A stretch of DNA of 38,449 nt from a virus. The stretch is taken from positions 1 to 38,449 of IMG/VR virus record IMGVR_UViG_3300044825_002573; one strand, given 5' to 3'. Each line of letters begins with the position of its first letter. Position 1 is the first letter of the stretch. This document shows positions 31,828-38,280 of the stretch, piece by piece. The notes below the pieces were generated by a model. It was not told where the DNA came from, made no database searches, and saw only the letters and a list, made by a program, of their open reading frames with translations. A program made the translations under genes and the position numbers.

Positions 31828-33081
31828 TCAGTACTCCCCTTCCGGGCCAGCGCCCTGCTCGGGGTAGAGCGGCGGCTCGCCGTCGAGCGGAAGGTCGGCC
31901 GAGCCCGCGCCACGCCGCTGCGCGATCTCCTGCTGGATCGCCGCAAGCTGCTTCTCGGTGCGGTCGAGGTACTGCTCCTGGACCTTTCCGTCGTCGAGGT
32001 CTCGCGCGAGCCGACCGCCCCAGTAGTCGAGGTCTTTGTCGCTCGCCTCGGAGACCATCTTCTTGTCCTTGCCCGGCATGTAGACCCGCGAGGTGTCGAT
32101 GCCGCCGGCCTGGCGCTGCTGCTGCGGGGGCGGCGGTTGACGCGACCCTCCGTTGCCGCCCGCGGCGGTGCGCGGCGGCTCGGGCTCGGGCTGGTAGTCG
32201 TCCTCGTCGAGCGGGACCGCGCCCACGGGCGGCGGCGGAGCCCCGCACCCGTTCCGATCCCCGCCGACGTCGATCACGCGACTCGCCGGCTCAGCCTGCC
32301 CGCCGCCGTAGAGCGCCCGCGTGCCGCCGAGGAACGACGCCGCCGTCATCTCACCGAACGTCCGCTTGAGGACCGGATCTTCGGTGCGGCCCGTGAACAT
32401 CACGCGCGCCATGAGGAAGGGCTTGCTCAAGTCCTCCTTCGGGTACGCGGCCCGAACGCCCATCGAGCGGATCGCGCGGAGCCGGGCCTTCGTCTGCGCG
32501 TGCGCCAGGATGTGCAGGCGCATCTCCCGGATCTGGTTCTCGGCCTTCTCTCGACCGAGCCGGCGCTTCGTGCGCTCGTCCATCCCCTCGGCCTCGCGGC
32601 CGAGCTTCCGGACGCACCGCTCGACAATCGCCTCGACCTGCGGCGAGCCCTCACGGAGGTCCATCTCCTTCTCGCCGGTGAGCGTCATGATCTGCCCATC
32701 AAACGAGCGGTAGTGGCCCACCCACTTGAAGCGGCAGTAGCGGGGGTCGCTGCCGTTATCGAGGCGACCGCTCGCGACGGGATCCGCGGTGATTCCCACG
32801 CCCGCCGAGATCCGATCGAGCACGGGACCGCCGAGTCCGCGCTTGCCCATGCCGACGTCGTAGGTCTCGTTCTCGATGTCGACCTGCACCGCCGTGATCG
32901 CGACCTCACACCCCTCGGGCAGCGAGCCGCACGCGGTCGCCGGGCTCACCAAGTGCCCCTGCTCCTGCGCCTTGGTCAGCCACTCCGTGACCACCTTGGG
33001 ATTGCGATACGAACCGACCGCCTGCTCGACACGCGCCACCGCGGTGCTCGTTCGCTGCTGCTGCATGTTTCCACCTGCCAT
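31828..33081 (-). CDS. Putative single-strand annealing / recombination protein (417 aa)
   Basis: The core has PKVVTEWLTKAQEQGHLVSP, MGKRGLGGPVLDRISAGVGI, CRFKWVGHYRSFDGQIMTLT with EKEMDLREGSPQVEAI, then IREMRLHILAHAQTKARLRA and AIRSMGVRAAYPKEDLSKPF. I recognise this as a recurring phage protein that lies by recombination nucleases, but it has no settled name. The strand-strand-helix core and Lys/Arg-rich helices suggest a Rad52/Red-beta-like annealase. The remainder is a Pro/Gln/Gly-rich linker and an acidic tail DLPLDGEPPLYPEQGAG like those of SSB-interacting proteins. The start MAGG at 33081 has GGGGAG; a second ATG five codons later is possible. Adjacent SbcDC is the strongest support. 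Function is inferred. Confidence 0.62.
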   Translation of the reverse strand: MAGGNMQQQRTSTAVARVEQAVGSYRNPKVVTEWLTKAQEQGHLVSPATACGSLPEGCEVAITAVQVDIENETYDVGMGKRGLGGPVLDRISAGVGITADPVASGRLDNGSDPRYCRFKWVGHYRSFDGQIMTLTGEKEMDLREGSPQVEAIVERCVRKLGREAEGMDERTKRRLGREKAENQIREMRLHILAHAQTKARLRAIRSMGVRAAYPKEDLSKPFLMARVMFTGRTEDPVLKRTFGEMTAASFLGGTRALYGGGQAEPASRVIDVGGDRNGCGAPPPPVGAVPLDEDDYQPEPEPPRTAAGGNGGSRQPPPPQQQRQAGGIDTSRVYMPGKDKKMVSEASDKDLDYWGGRLARDLDDGKVQEQYLDRTEKQLAAIQQEIAQRRGAGSADLPLDGEPPLYPEQGAGPEGEY

Positions 33082-33094
33082 GTCGTGTCTCCCC

Positions 33095-33115
33095 GGCCGG
33101 TGTCTCACGCCGGCC
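33095..33115 (-). other. GC hairpin in the leader of the annealing-protein gene
   Basis: GGCCGG and CCGGCC flank a 9-nt loop just before the Shine-Dalgarno of the gene starting at 33081. It may tune translation or mRNA ends. A standard U-tract is missing. Confidence 0.35.
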
Positions 33116-33135
33116 ACCGTCTCGTTGTTCGCTGC

Positions 33136-33477
33136 TCAGATCGCCGCGCTGATCTCCTCGACCTCGAACCGCGCCGAGGTCGTCGTCTCGGGCGCTGCGT
33201 GCGCCTCCGGCACCACCGGCGCCTCGGCGACGACCGGCCCCTCGGTGACGTCTTCGCCTTCGATCACACCCGTGACGCGGTCGAAGTGAGCCGCGCACCG
33301 CGAGCAGTAGACGTCCATCAGCCGCGCCTTCACGCCCACCTTGATCTCGCCGCGCTCCCAGGTGTAGGTGGCGAGATCAACCCTCGTGGCCTCGATCGTC
33401 ACCGGCGAGCTCCACGCGTGCCCGCACTTGCAAGCCAGCCGCGCCGCCTCGTTCGTGTTGACCTGAAAAAACGCCAT
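33136..33477 (-). CDS. Zinc-ribbon-like phage protein (113 aa)
   Basis: GGAAGGAGCGGAG-ATG decides the start. The first 70 residues hold two cysteine knuckles, C16KC18 (ACKCGHAW) and C58SRC61 (YCSRCAAHF), likely to bind one zinc. Between them lies VTIEATRVDLATYTWERGEI. The tail is acidic and Val/Ala/Pro-rich. It lies just upstream of the putative annealing protein, suggesting a nucleic-acid role. Specific family not recognised. Confidence 0.68.
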   Translation of the reverse strand: MAFFQVNTNEAARLACKCGHAWSSPVTIEATRVDLATYTWERGEIKVGVKARLMDVYCSRCAAHFDRVTGVIEGEDVTEGPVVAEAPVVPEAHAAPETTTSARFEVEEISAAI

Positions 33478-33512
33478 CTCCGCTCCTTCCGGGGGTGCCG
33501 CCCCCTTGCGCC

Positions 33513-33803
33513 TCACGGCGCGTTGATTCGTTCGGATGTGGCCGCGATCGGCCACGGAACGTCGTCGAGAATTGCAACCGGGCCCGACGGCGAGCGGCCG
33601 ACTTGCTCGCCCTTCATGTTGAGCCAGCACGGCCGACCGTCGCCGAGAACCACGACGACCCGGTCGCCCCGCAGGAACGCGCCTTGCGCGCCGAGCCGTT
33701 GCGCGACGATCCGGATCCCGACGGGAACGCCCACGTCGCACGACCACGAGACGACCGCCGGCTTGACCGCGCGGCGACCCTCGAGATCGGGAAAGAGGCT
33801 CAC
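33513..33803 (-). CDS. Small beta-rich phage protein (96 aa)
   Basis: GTG at 33803 is in a GTGA overlap with the stop of the membrane peptide gene. The sequence alternates strands (PAVVSWSCDVGVPVGIRIVA, AFLRGDRVVVVLGDGRPCWL, GPVAILDDVPWPIAATSERI), suggesting a compact beta barrel, such as an SH3- or OB-like fold. No catalytic motif is visible. Part of the early small-gene cluster. Confidence 0.58.
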   Translation of the reverse strand: MSLFPDLEGRRAVKPAVVSWSCDVGVPVGIRIVAQRLGAQGAFLRGDRVVVVLGDGRPCWLNMKGEQVGRSPSGPVAILDDVPWPIAATSERINAP

Positions 33804-33892
33804 GACACCACCCAGAGCGCGAGCCGCGCGGCGATGTCGCCGAGCACCGCCGCGGCGGTGAGCATCGAGAGGAGGCGGGCGAGCGTGGTCAT
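33800..33892 (-). CDS. 30-residue membrane micropeptide
   Basis: ATG at 33892 makes a 4-nt overlap with the upstream stop, and the stop at 33800 makes a GTGA overlap with the next start. The product MTTLARLLSMLTAAAVLGDI-AARLALWVVS is almost wholly hydrophobic with three Arg, so it should lie in a membrane. It is too short for usual gene finders. It fills exactly what would otherwise be a gap between coupled genes, the main support for it being real. Function unknown; a toxin, holin-like or host-membrane peptide is possible. Confidence 0.55.
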   Translation of the reverse strand: MTTLARLLSMLTAAAVLGDIAARLALWVVS

Positions 33893-34326
33893 GCCGCGCG
33901 GCCCTCGTAGAGATTCCGCAGCCCCGTCGCCAGTGGGTCGTTGCCCCACTCGGCGCCGAGGTGCTTGCAGAGATCAACGAACGCGCGGGTACAGGCCACC
34001 CACTCGCGAGAGCGGAGGAACTCGACCATCTCAATCGGCTCGTAAGAGAACCGACCCGAGTCGTCCGCGAGCCCGCACACGGCGAGCAAATGGAGCCCGC
34101 CCTCAATGCCACCCATGCGAGCCACGGCGGCGCACGTCGCCATCTGCCGCACCCGTCCCGGCATTCGCCATCCGTCACGGATGGCAACCTCTCGCCCGTC
34201 CGGTCCGGTGATCACCAGGTCCGCGTCATCGCGCGGCTCGTCGTCGCGCACGAACTGGATGTCACCACCGGCAGCGGCCCAGCTCTCGAACTGACGCTGG
34301 ATCTCGGCTTCCCTGTTCGTTTTCAT
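33889..34326 (-). CDS. Unknown phage protein with possible nuclease-like fold (145 aa)
   Basis: GAGGAG-TGC-ATG sets the start, which overlaps the previous stop by 4 nt. Residues about 1-60 read MKTNREAEIQRQFESWAAAG, GDIQFVRDDEPRDDADLVIT and GPDGREVAIRDGWRMPGRVR. The 'D-hydrophobic-x-G-x-(E)VAI' stretch vaguely recalls endonuclease cores, but no clear PD-(D/E)xK is present. The rest is helical (CTRAFVDLCKHLGAEWGNDP). Not assigned to a family. Confidence 0.6.
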   Translation of the reverse strand: MKTNREAEIQRQFESWAAAGGDIQFVRDDEPRDDADLVITGPDGREVAIRDGWRMPGRVRQMATCAAVARMGGIEGGLHLLAVCGLADDSGRFSYEPIEMVEFLRSREWVACTRAFVDLCKHLGAEWGNDPLATGLRNLYEGRAA

Positions 34327-34655
34327 GCACTCCTCAAGGCGCGCGTCTCGATGAGCGGCGCCAGGCTCGGGTCCGCCTTCACCAGCAACCGCGCCAGCCG
34401 CGAACTCAGGCTGTTGTTGAGCGCCCAGCGCTCGTCGGTCCGCACCGCGAGCAGCCGCTCCACCCGCGCCCGCTCGAACAGGTACTTCGCCGAGATCCGC
34501 CGCGCGCCCGCGTCGCGGAGCTGCTGCGCGTGCCGGAGCATCCACAGCACCAGCGGACGGTTCGCGGCGAAGAACGCCTCGGCGCGGTCCTGGATACTCG
34601 GGTCCGGCGGCGCCAGCGGCGGCAGCACCAGGTCGAGCGCAAGCTGGTCAGCCAC
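34323..34655 (-). CDS. Unknown helical phage protein (110 aa)
   Basis: GTG at 34655 is preceded by GGGAGG at 6-7 nt and overlaps the upstream stop by 8 nt, so it is preferred over an ATG at 34676. The sequence DQLALDLVLPPLAPPDPSIQ leads to FFAANRPLVLWMLRHAQQLR and RISAKYLFERARVERLLAV, ending in RLARLLVKADPSLAPLIETR. The central run resembles a small family of phage early proteins carrying an FNxxxP-like helix, but I cannot name it. Confidence 0.6.
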   Translation of the reverse strand: MADQLALDLVLPPLAPPDPSIQDRAEAFFAANRPLVLWMLRHAQQLRDAGARRISAKYLFERARVERLLAVRTDERWALNNSLSSRLARLLVKADPSLAPLIETRALRSA

Positions 34656-35139
34656 GGGCAACCTCCCACTCCCCACCCATGACCCGCGTCACGAGCGCCG
34701 CGAGCAGAACGTGCCCGGCGAAGCTCGACCGCGCGACCGACCACCCGCGAGCGCGGCGACGTCGGCGCCGGAGATCCTCGGCGTGCGCGTCCTTCTCGCC
34801 CTCGCGTACCGCGACCCGCTCGGCGATATCCCCGCGTAGCGCGTCCAGCGGCAGCCCGAGCGCCGCGGCGCACCACGCGATGCCGCACGCGTCCTCGTCG
34901 TCGGCCGCGCGCAGCCACGCGAGCGCCTCGGTGCGGTACGCCCGCACCCGCGCCCGCCGGTCGGCCAGGTCCTCGACGGCGCGGTAGACGATCGCCCGTG
35001 CGAGGTCCGCGGCGTCGTCCGGCGTCGCGGTCCAGGGCTGAGCCACGTACGCCGCGGCGCGGAAGTCGAGATCCGCGTCCGTCGGCTCGGCGATCGGCGC
35101 CGGGGCGTCGTCCCAGGGGAAGAGGGCGAGAGCGTTCAC
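34648..35139 (-). CDS. Unknown phage protein (163 aa)
   Basis: GTG start adjoins the upstream stop exactly. The protein begins MNALALFPWDDAPAPIAEPT, is helical and acidic in the middle (AVEDLADRRARVRAYRTEAL, RAADDEDACGIAWCAAALGL), then highly basic (DLRRRRRRARGWSVARSSFA). The basic stretch could bind nucleic acid. No recognised domain. It belongs to the coupled early operon. Confidence 0.55.
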   Translation of the reverse strand: MNALALFPWDDAPAPIAEPTDADLDFRAAAYVAQPWTATPDDAADLARAIVYRAVEDLADRRARVRAYRTEALAWLRAADDEDACGIAWCAAALGLPLDALRGDIAERVAVREGEKDAHAEDLRRRRRRARGWSVARSSFAGHVLLAALVTRVMGGEWEVARG

Positions 35140-35583
35140 CTAGGCGGCCTCCTGGTGCAACCGCGGCCGATGTGCCGCCTGGCGCGCGATGCCGAGTCGG
35201 TCCATGCGCCGGCACACGGTCCGCGCCGACACCGCCAGCCGCACCGCCAGCCGCTCCGTCGAGCGCTCGCACGCCTCGTACTCGGCCGCGAGTAGCGCCG
35301 CGCTCGCGAGGATCTCGGCCGCCGAGGGGACGTAGACCGACTTCCGCGGCGCCGTCAGCACCATCCACCGATGAAGGCCCGCGAAGTCGCGCCAGCCCAC
35401 GATTTCGTGCGCCACGTCCCAGGCGGGAGAGTCGACCCAGGCGATGGCCCACGCCTCGCCGCGCTCCGCAGCGTCCGTCGCCTCCTTGATCTCGGCGGCC
35501 GTGACGGCGCGCGCGTCGAGACCCTCGCGGGCGAGGGCGCCCGAGCGAAGGGTGGCGAGGAGGCTGAGCCAGTCGGGGGTCAT
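35140..35583 (-). CDS. Protein with C-terminal helix-turn-helix (147 aa)
   Basis: Start overlaps the preceding stop by 4 nt. The N-terminal 90 residues are helical (AREGLDARAVTAAEIKEATD, AAWVDSP-like Trp motif, FAGLHRWMVLTAPRKSVYVP). The C-terminal region ERSTERLAVRLAVSARTVCR-RMDRLGIARQ is a clear helix-turn-helix of the sigma/HTH_23 sort. It may be a transcription or replication regulator acting near the promoter upstream. The N-terminal part is not recognised. Confidence 0.6.
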   Translation of the reverse strand: MTPDWLSLLATLRSGALAREGLDARAVTAAEIKEATDAAERGEAWAIAWVDSPAWDVAHEIVGWRDFAGLHRWMVLTAPRKSVYVPSAAEILASAALLAAEYEACERSTERLAVRLAVSARTVCRRMDRLGIARQAAHRPRLHQEAA

Positions 35584-35990
35584 GCGGCGCTCCGATACGA
35601 AGCCCCGTCGTTCGAGCCGCTACGTACGGCCCACGCCCCCAGGTGGTGCGCCCCACACAACGGGTTCGCGGCATGCACCCGCGACCACCGCGCCTCGACG
35701 GCCTTCCGGGCCGATTCGCTGCGCTGCTCGGGGGTGAGTTTGGCGGCGCGGGCCTTGCCGCCCTTGCGGCCGGCGTCGGCGATGGAAACGACCTTGCTGC
35801 GTGGCGAATCCGTGCCCGTCGGAGGTTCCGGCTCGGGCTGGCGGTTGGCCCACCGCGCCGCAGCAGCCTTGCGAGCGATCTCGCGGCGACGCTTCGCGCT
35901 GAGCTTCTCGGCGCGGCGCTCGCCACCCTTTCGCCCGAGAAGCGCAGCCGCTTGGCTACGCGCTTCGGCGATTTCTTGCTCGGTCATCAT
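35580..35990 (-). CDS. KGG-motif twin-repeat protein, likely nucleic-acid binding (136 aa)
   Basis: Contains two copies of one motif about 50 residues apart: GRKGGERRAEKLSAKRRREI with ARKAAAARW, and GRKGGKARAAKLTPEQRSES with ARKAVEARW. This 'KGG...KLTPEQR...ARKAAxARW' unit is frequent in small phage and bacterial proteins and is usually taken as DNA binding. The linker is Pro/Glu-rich, and the tail ends in AANPLCGAHHLGAWAVRSGS. The start is taken at the ATGATG near 35990; an ATG at 36002 is also open. It is the first gene after a promoter with 12-bp direct repeats, suggesting an early regulator or chromatin-like protein. Confidence 0.7.
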   Translation of the reverse strand: MMTEQEIAEARSQAAALLGRKGGERRAEKLSAKRRREIARKAAAARWANRQPEPEPPTGTDSPRSKVVSIADAGRKGGKARAAKLTPEQRSESARKAVEARWSRVHAANPLCGAHHLGAWAVRSGSNDGASYRSAA

Positions 35991-35991
35991 G

Positions 35992-36023
35992 GCGCCAAGC
36001 ATGGCACCATTGCGCCAAGCATG
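35992..36023. repeat. Two 12-bp direct repeats, 20 bp apart (operator-like)
   Basis: GCGCCAAGCATG occurs at 35992-36003 and 36012-36023. Centre-to-centre spacing of 20 bp is about two helix turns. One copy overlaps the candidate -35 and the other the candidate -10 and start codon of the KGG gene. Confidence 0.6.
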
Positions 36024-36027
36024 TCAA
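35999..36027 (-). promoter_or_regulatory. Candidate leftward early promoter
   Basis: On the minus strand TTGACA (36027-36022) is followed after 18 nt by CATGCT, which is a perfect -35 but only a fair -10 (3 of 6). It sits just after the SGNH terminator and before the long leftward operon, where a promoter is required. The two 12-bp repeats overlap it, so a repressor could block it. The match is direct; activity is inferred. Confidence 0.45.
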
Positions 36028-36048
36028 GCGGGTTCGTATCGCCGGAGT

Positions 36049-36077
36049 AAAAACGCCCCCGGCCGAAGCCGAGGGCG
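36049..36077 (-). terminator. Intrinsic terminator of the SGNH hydrolase gene
   Basis: A 10-bp stem with one mismatch closed by a TTCG tetraloop (CGCCCTCGGC-TTCG-GCCGGGGGCG-like) is followed on the minus strand by five Ts (36053-36049). It starts 23 nt after the SGNH stop and separates that gene from the leftward operon. Confidence 0.85.
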
Positions 36078-36099
36078 CGGGGATCGCGGTAGCGGAACG

Positions 36100-37014
36100 C
36101 TACAGCGCGGCGAGGATCGCGCGCGCGGCGATGGCGTGCCCGCGCGGGCTCAGGTGGATCGGATCGTTCGGGAGGTAGAGCGTGCCGCGCGGCTCGGCGC
36201 GGAAGCGGGCGAGGAGATCCACGACGCGAACGCCGGCCGCATCTGCCATCTCGGCGGCCTCGGGGCTTGTGCCCTCGCCCGGTCGGTCGAGCTGCAACTC
36301 CGACGGAACGAGAACCGCGACGGCGGGGCGACCACCACGCGCGGCCTGCATCACCAGCGCGGTCCACGCATCGGACCATTCGCCGCGCCAGTTGAGCGGT
36401 GGCGGATTCGCCTCGACCTCGCGCCGATACTCGGCCGCCTTGCGCAGCGCCACGACGTACCGCGCCGCCCACACCAGCCCGATCGGGCTCGGCTGGATGG
36501 CGTCAAGGATGGGCTCTTGGTGTTCGTAGTACGCGGACCACTCCAGCATCTGCGACAGCTTCACCGTGTCGTTCGTGCAGAACACGACCACGACTTCGGT
36601 GGGCGCGAAGATCGGGTCGAGCCGTTCGAGGTAGCGCCGCTCCTGCCACGTCTGGTAGCCGGTCACGGAGGCGTTCATCACCTGCCAACCTTTCCCGAGC
36701 TGACGCTCCGCTACTCGCGCCATCGTCTCGGGTTCAGGCACGTGGACGCCGAACCCAACCGAGTCGCCCATCATCAACACGCGGTGCGGCGCGATCGGAT
36801 CGATCTCGGGGCCGCGAAGTCCGACCGCGTTGATCGGGCCAGACTCGAACGCGGCGCTTGTCCCCGGTCGCGGGCGGAAAAGGATCTCCGGGTCCGCGTC
36901 CCACGTCATCACGTCCTCGTGGAGCGTGCTCGTCGGGTCGAAGTGAACCCACAACCGCGCCACCGGTTCGAGCACCGCAAGCGCCACCACCAGCGAAAAC
37001 GCGATCTTCTTCAC
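36100..37014 (-). CDS. SGNH/GDSL hydrolase with N-terminal signal anchor, probable moron (304 aa)
   Basis: Residues 1-22 (MKKIAFSLVVALAVLEPVAR) form a signal peptide or membrane anchor. INAVGLRGPEI precedes the GDS block LMMGDSVGFGV (Ser85). FCTNDTV (near 146) is block III, with Cys in place of the usual Gly. NDPIHLSPRGH gives Asp284 and His287. Thus the catalytic triad is intact, and the enzyme is probably an esterase or deacylase acting outside the cytoplasm on glycans or lipids. The start GTG lies after AGGAGGTGAT, complementary to the 16S tail. It has its own terminator. Such stand-alone cargo genes are typical morons. A weak promoter (CGTACA-N16-CATTAT) could precede it. Substrate unknown. 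Confidence 0.87.
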   Translation of the reverse strand: MKKIAFSLVVALAVLEPVARLWVHFDPTSTLHEDVMTWDADPEILFRPRPGTSAAFESGPINAVGLRGPEIDPIAPHRVLMMGDSVGFGVHVPEPETMARVAERQLGKGWQVMNASVTGYQTWQERRYLERLDPIFAPTEVVVVFCTNDTVKLSQMLEWSAYYEHQEPILDAIQPSPIGLVWAARYVVALRKAAEYRREVEANPPPLNWRGEWSDAWTALVMQAARGGRPAVAVLVPSELQLDRPGEGTSPEAAEMADAAGVRVVDLLARFRAEPRGTLYLPNDPIHLSPRGHAIAARAILAAL

Positions 37015-37096
37015 GCCATCACCTCCTCACCCATCGCCTCGACCATCCTAGCCGCAAGGGATTAGCCGATAATGTGGCCCGGCGTGCGGGTGTACG

Positions 37097-37303
37097 CTAG
37101 GGGTTGTGGCCGGGCGGGCGCGGCAGCGCGGCGTCACGATCGGCCGCGTCCAGCAAGATCAGCCGCGCCGCGATGGACACGGGCACGCCGAGCCGGTCCG
37201 CGTAGGCGCGCACCTTCGCGGCCTCGGCGCTGGTGAGCCGGACGAATAGCGCCTTCGGGCGCGTCCGCTTCGGAGCCTGTTTTCGCGTGGGTTTCGTCGC
37301 CAT
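37097..37303 (-). CDS. Ribbon-helix-helix (CopG/Arc-type) regulator (68 aa)
   Basis: A basic leader (MATKPTRKQAPKRTRPK) leads to ALFVRLTSAEAAKVRAYADR and LGVPVSIAARLILLDAADRD, the strand-helix-helix pattern of CopG-type DNA-binding proteins with turn G-V-P-V-S. It is divergent from the rightward genes, with palindromes between them. This supports autoregulation and control of the rightward promoter. No toxin gene partner is adjacent. Confidence 0.78.
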   Translation of the reverse strand: MATKPTRKQAPKRTRPKALFVRLTSAEAAKVRAYADRLGVPVSIAARLILLDAADRDAALPRPPGHNP

Positions 37304-37312
37304 GCGCGCATG
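37301..37312. promoter_or_regulatory. Perfect palindrome over the RHH start codon
   Basis: CATGCGCGCATG is a perfect 12-bp palindrome covering the ATG of the ribbon-helix-helix gene. On the minus strand TGC-TATCAT, an extended -10-like element, ends 6 nt before ATG, so a leaderless transcript under operator control is possible. GC-rich alternating palindromes can arise by chance. Confidence 0.4.
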
Positions 37313-37347
37313 ATAGCACGTCGCGGGAAATTATTTCACGCCACCAC

Positions 37348-37376
37348 TTGACAGTGGCTAGCCACGGAAGTAGTAT
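37348..37376 (+). promoter_or_regulatory. Strong sigma70-type rightward promoter with operator in spacer
   Basis: TTGACA (37348-37353), 17-nt spacer, TAGTAT (37371-37376); predicted start near 37383. The spacer carries the perfect palindrome GTGGCTAGCCAC (37354-37365), and CCACT-TGAC-AGTGG overlaps the -35. It drives the rightward gene starting at 37416. This is the best promoter match in the window and one of the lowest-GC spots. Confidence 0.82.
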
Positions 37377-37415
37377 CAGTGCCACCAACGCAGCACACAC
37401 CACGGAGCCGCCACG

Positions 37416-37928
37416 ATGAACGCCGCCGCCACCGAATACAGCCACCCCTTCGAACGAGCCGGGCTTGGCGCCGCCCCGTATCGCCTGGTCGGCATCCGCG
37501 AGGCGCTTTTCGTGGCACACCCCGGAGCCCCCGCGAAGCCGGGCGCGTCGTGCGACTATTGCGGCACGGCGATCGTTGACGTCTTCATGCTGCGCGCCGC
37601 CGACGGTCGCGAGTTCAAGGTCGGCTGCGATTGCGTCGAGAAGGCGAGCCGAAAGGGCGACCGCATCCTGACCGACGTCCAGAAGGCCGTGCGCGAAGTG
37701 CGTCGCGAGCGTGCCGCCGCGAAGGCCGACGAGAAGATCGCCGCCGCCGTGGCCGCCCTGATCTTCGACGACGCGACCCGCGCCCGCGTCGAGGCGCAGC
37801 CCCACCCGCGCGGCTTCGTCGATCGCGAGACGGGCCGTCCGCTGACGCTGCTCGATTGGGCGGCGTGGATGTTCACCAACGCCGGCCGCGCCGGGCGGCT
37901 TGAGGTGGCGAAGGTCGTCACCGCCTGA
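37416..37928 (+). CDS. Early phage protein with Cys4 zinc site (170 aa)
   Basis: MNAAATEYSHPFERAGLGAA leads to PGASCDYCGTAIVDVFMLRA and REFKVGCDCVEKASRKGDRI: C46xxC49 and C71xC73, a zinc-binding module I have seen in many phage and plasmid early proteins of unknown role. A long charged helix follows (KAVREVRRERAAAKADEKIA), then RPLTLLDWAAWMFTNAG and GRLEVAKVVTA. No enzyme motif. First gene behind the strong rightward promoter, and divergent from the RHH gene. Confidence 0.72.
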   Translation: MNAAATEYSHPFERAGLGAAPYRLVGIREALFVAHPGAPAKPGASCDYCGTAIVDVFMLRAADGREFKVGCDCVEKASRKGDRILTDVQKAVREVRRERAAAKADEKIAAAVAALIFDDATRARVEAQPHPRGFVDRETGRPLTLLDWAAWMFTNAGRAGRLEVAKVVTA

Positions 37929-37941
37929 CCCCTCCTGACGA

Positions 37942-37960
37942 GGCCGGGTCGCCCCCGGCC
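37942..37960 (+). other. GC hairpin between the two rightward genes
   Basis: GGCCGGG-TCGCC-CCCGGCC, a 7-bp stem, 14 nt after the stop of the zinc-site gene. No T-tract follows. It may slow transcription or protect the 3' end of the first message; a full terminator is doubtful. Confidence 0.35.
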
Positions 37961-38007
37961 GAAACCCCGCGAGGGGTCGAGGGAAGCGAAGCCGAAAGGG
38001 ACCGACG

Positions 38008-38268
38008 ATGAAAACCGCCCCGTTCTACATGCCGATCGACCCCGCCCGCGACGGTGAGCCCTGCATGATCCTCTCGTGCCTGGCGACGATCGATGGACGT
38101 ATCTGGATCGGTGAGAACGCCCGCGAGCGCGCCGCGTCCGGTACCCGCTCGCTCGGAACGCGATGGATCGAGGACGTCGGCCCCGTGACGAAGAAGGCGT
38201 GGGCTGCAGCCGAGCGTGTGGTCGAGGAACGCAACCGCTACACGATCTACATCCCCGAATCGAAGTAA
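38008..38268 (+). CDS. Unknown early phage protein (86 aa)
   Basis: Preceded by AAAGGGA. Starts MKTAPFYMPIDPARDGEPCM and continues ILSCLATIDGRIWIGENARE, then KKAWAAAERVVEERNRYTIY to a short end. It looks like a compact alpha/beta domain. No named family recognised. It belongs to the rightward early operon. Confidence 0.62.
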   Translation: MKTAPFYMPIDPARDGEPCMILSCLATIDGRIWIGENARERAASGTRSLGTRWIEDVGPVTKKAWAAAERVVEERNRYTIYIPESK

Positions 38269-38280
38269 CCGAGGTCTGCC

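Noticed and set aside
28236-33861. Two long plus-strand frames opposite SbcC, SbcD and the annealing protein
   Set aside because: The minus strand carries all catalytic motifs; plus translations are Arg-rich and featureless.
37097-37303. Toxin-antitoxin module with the RHH protein as antitoxin
   Set aside because: No toxin-like gene is adjacent on the same strand; the downstream neighbour is the SGNH hydrolase.
37942-37960. Rightward intrinsic terminator after the zinc-site gene
   Set aside because: Stem is good but no T-tract follows, and the next gene is in the same direction with only a ribosome-binding site; listed as a hairpin instead.
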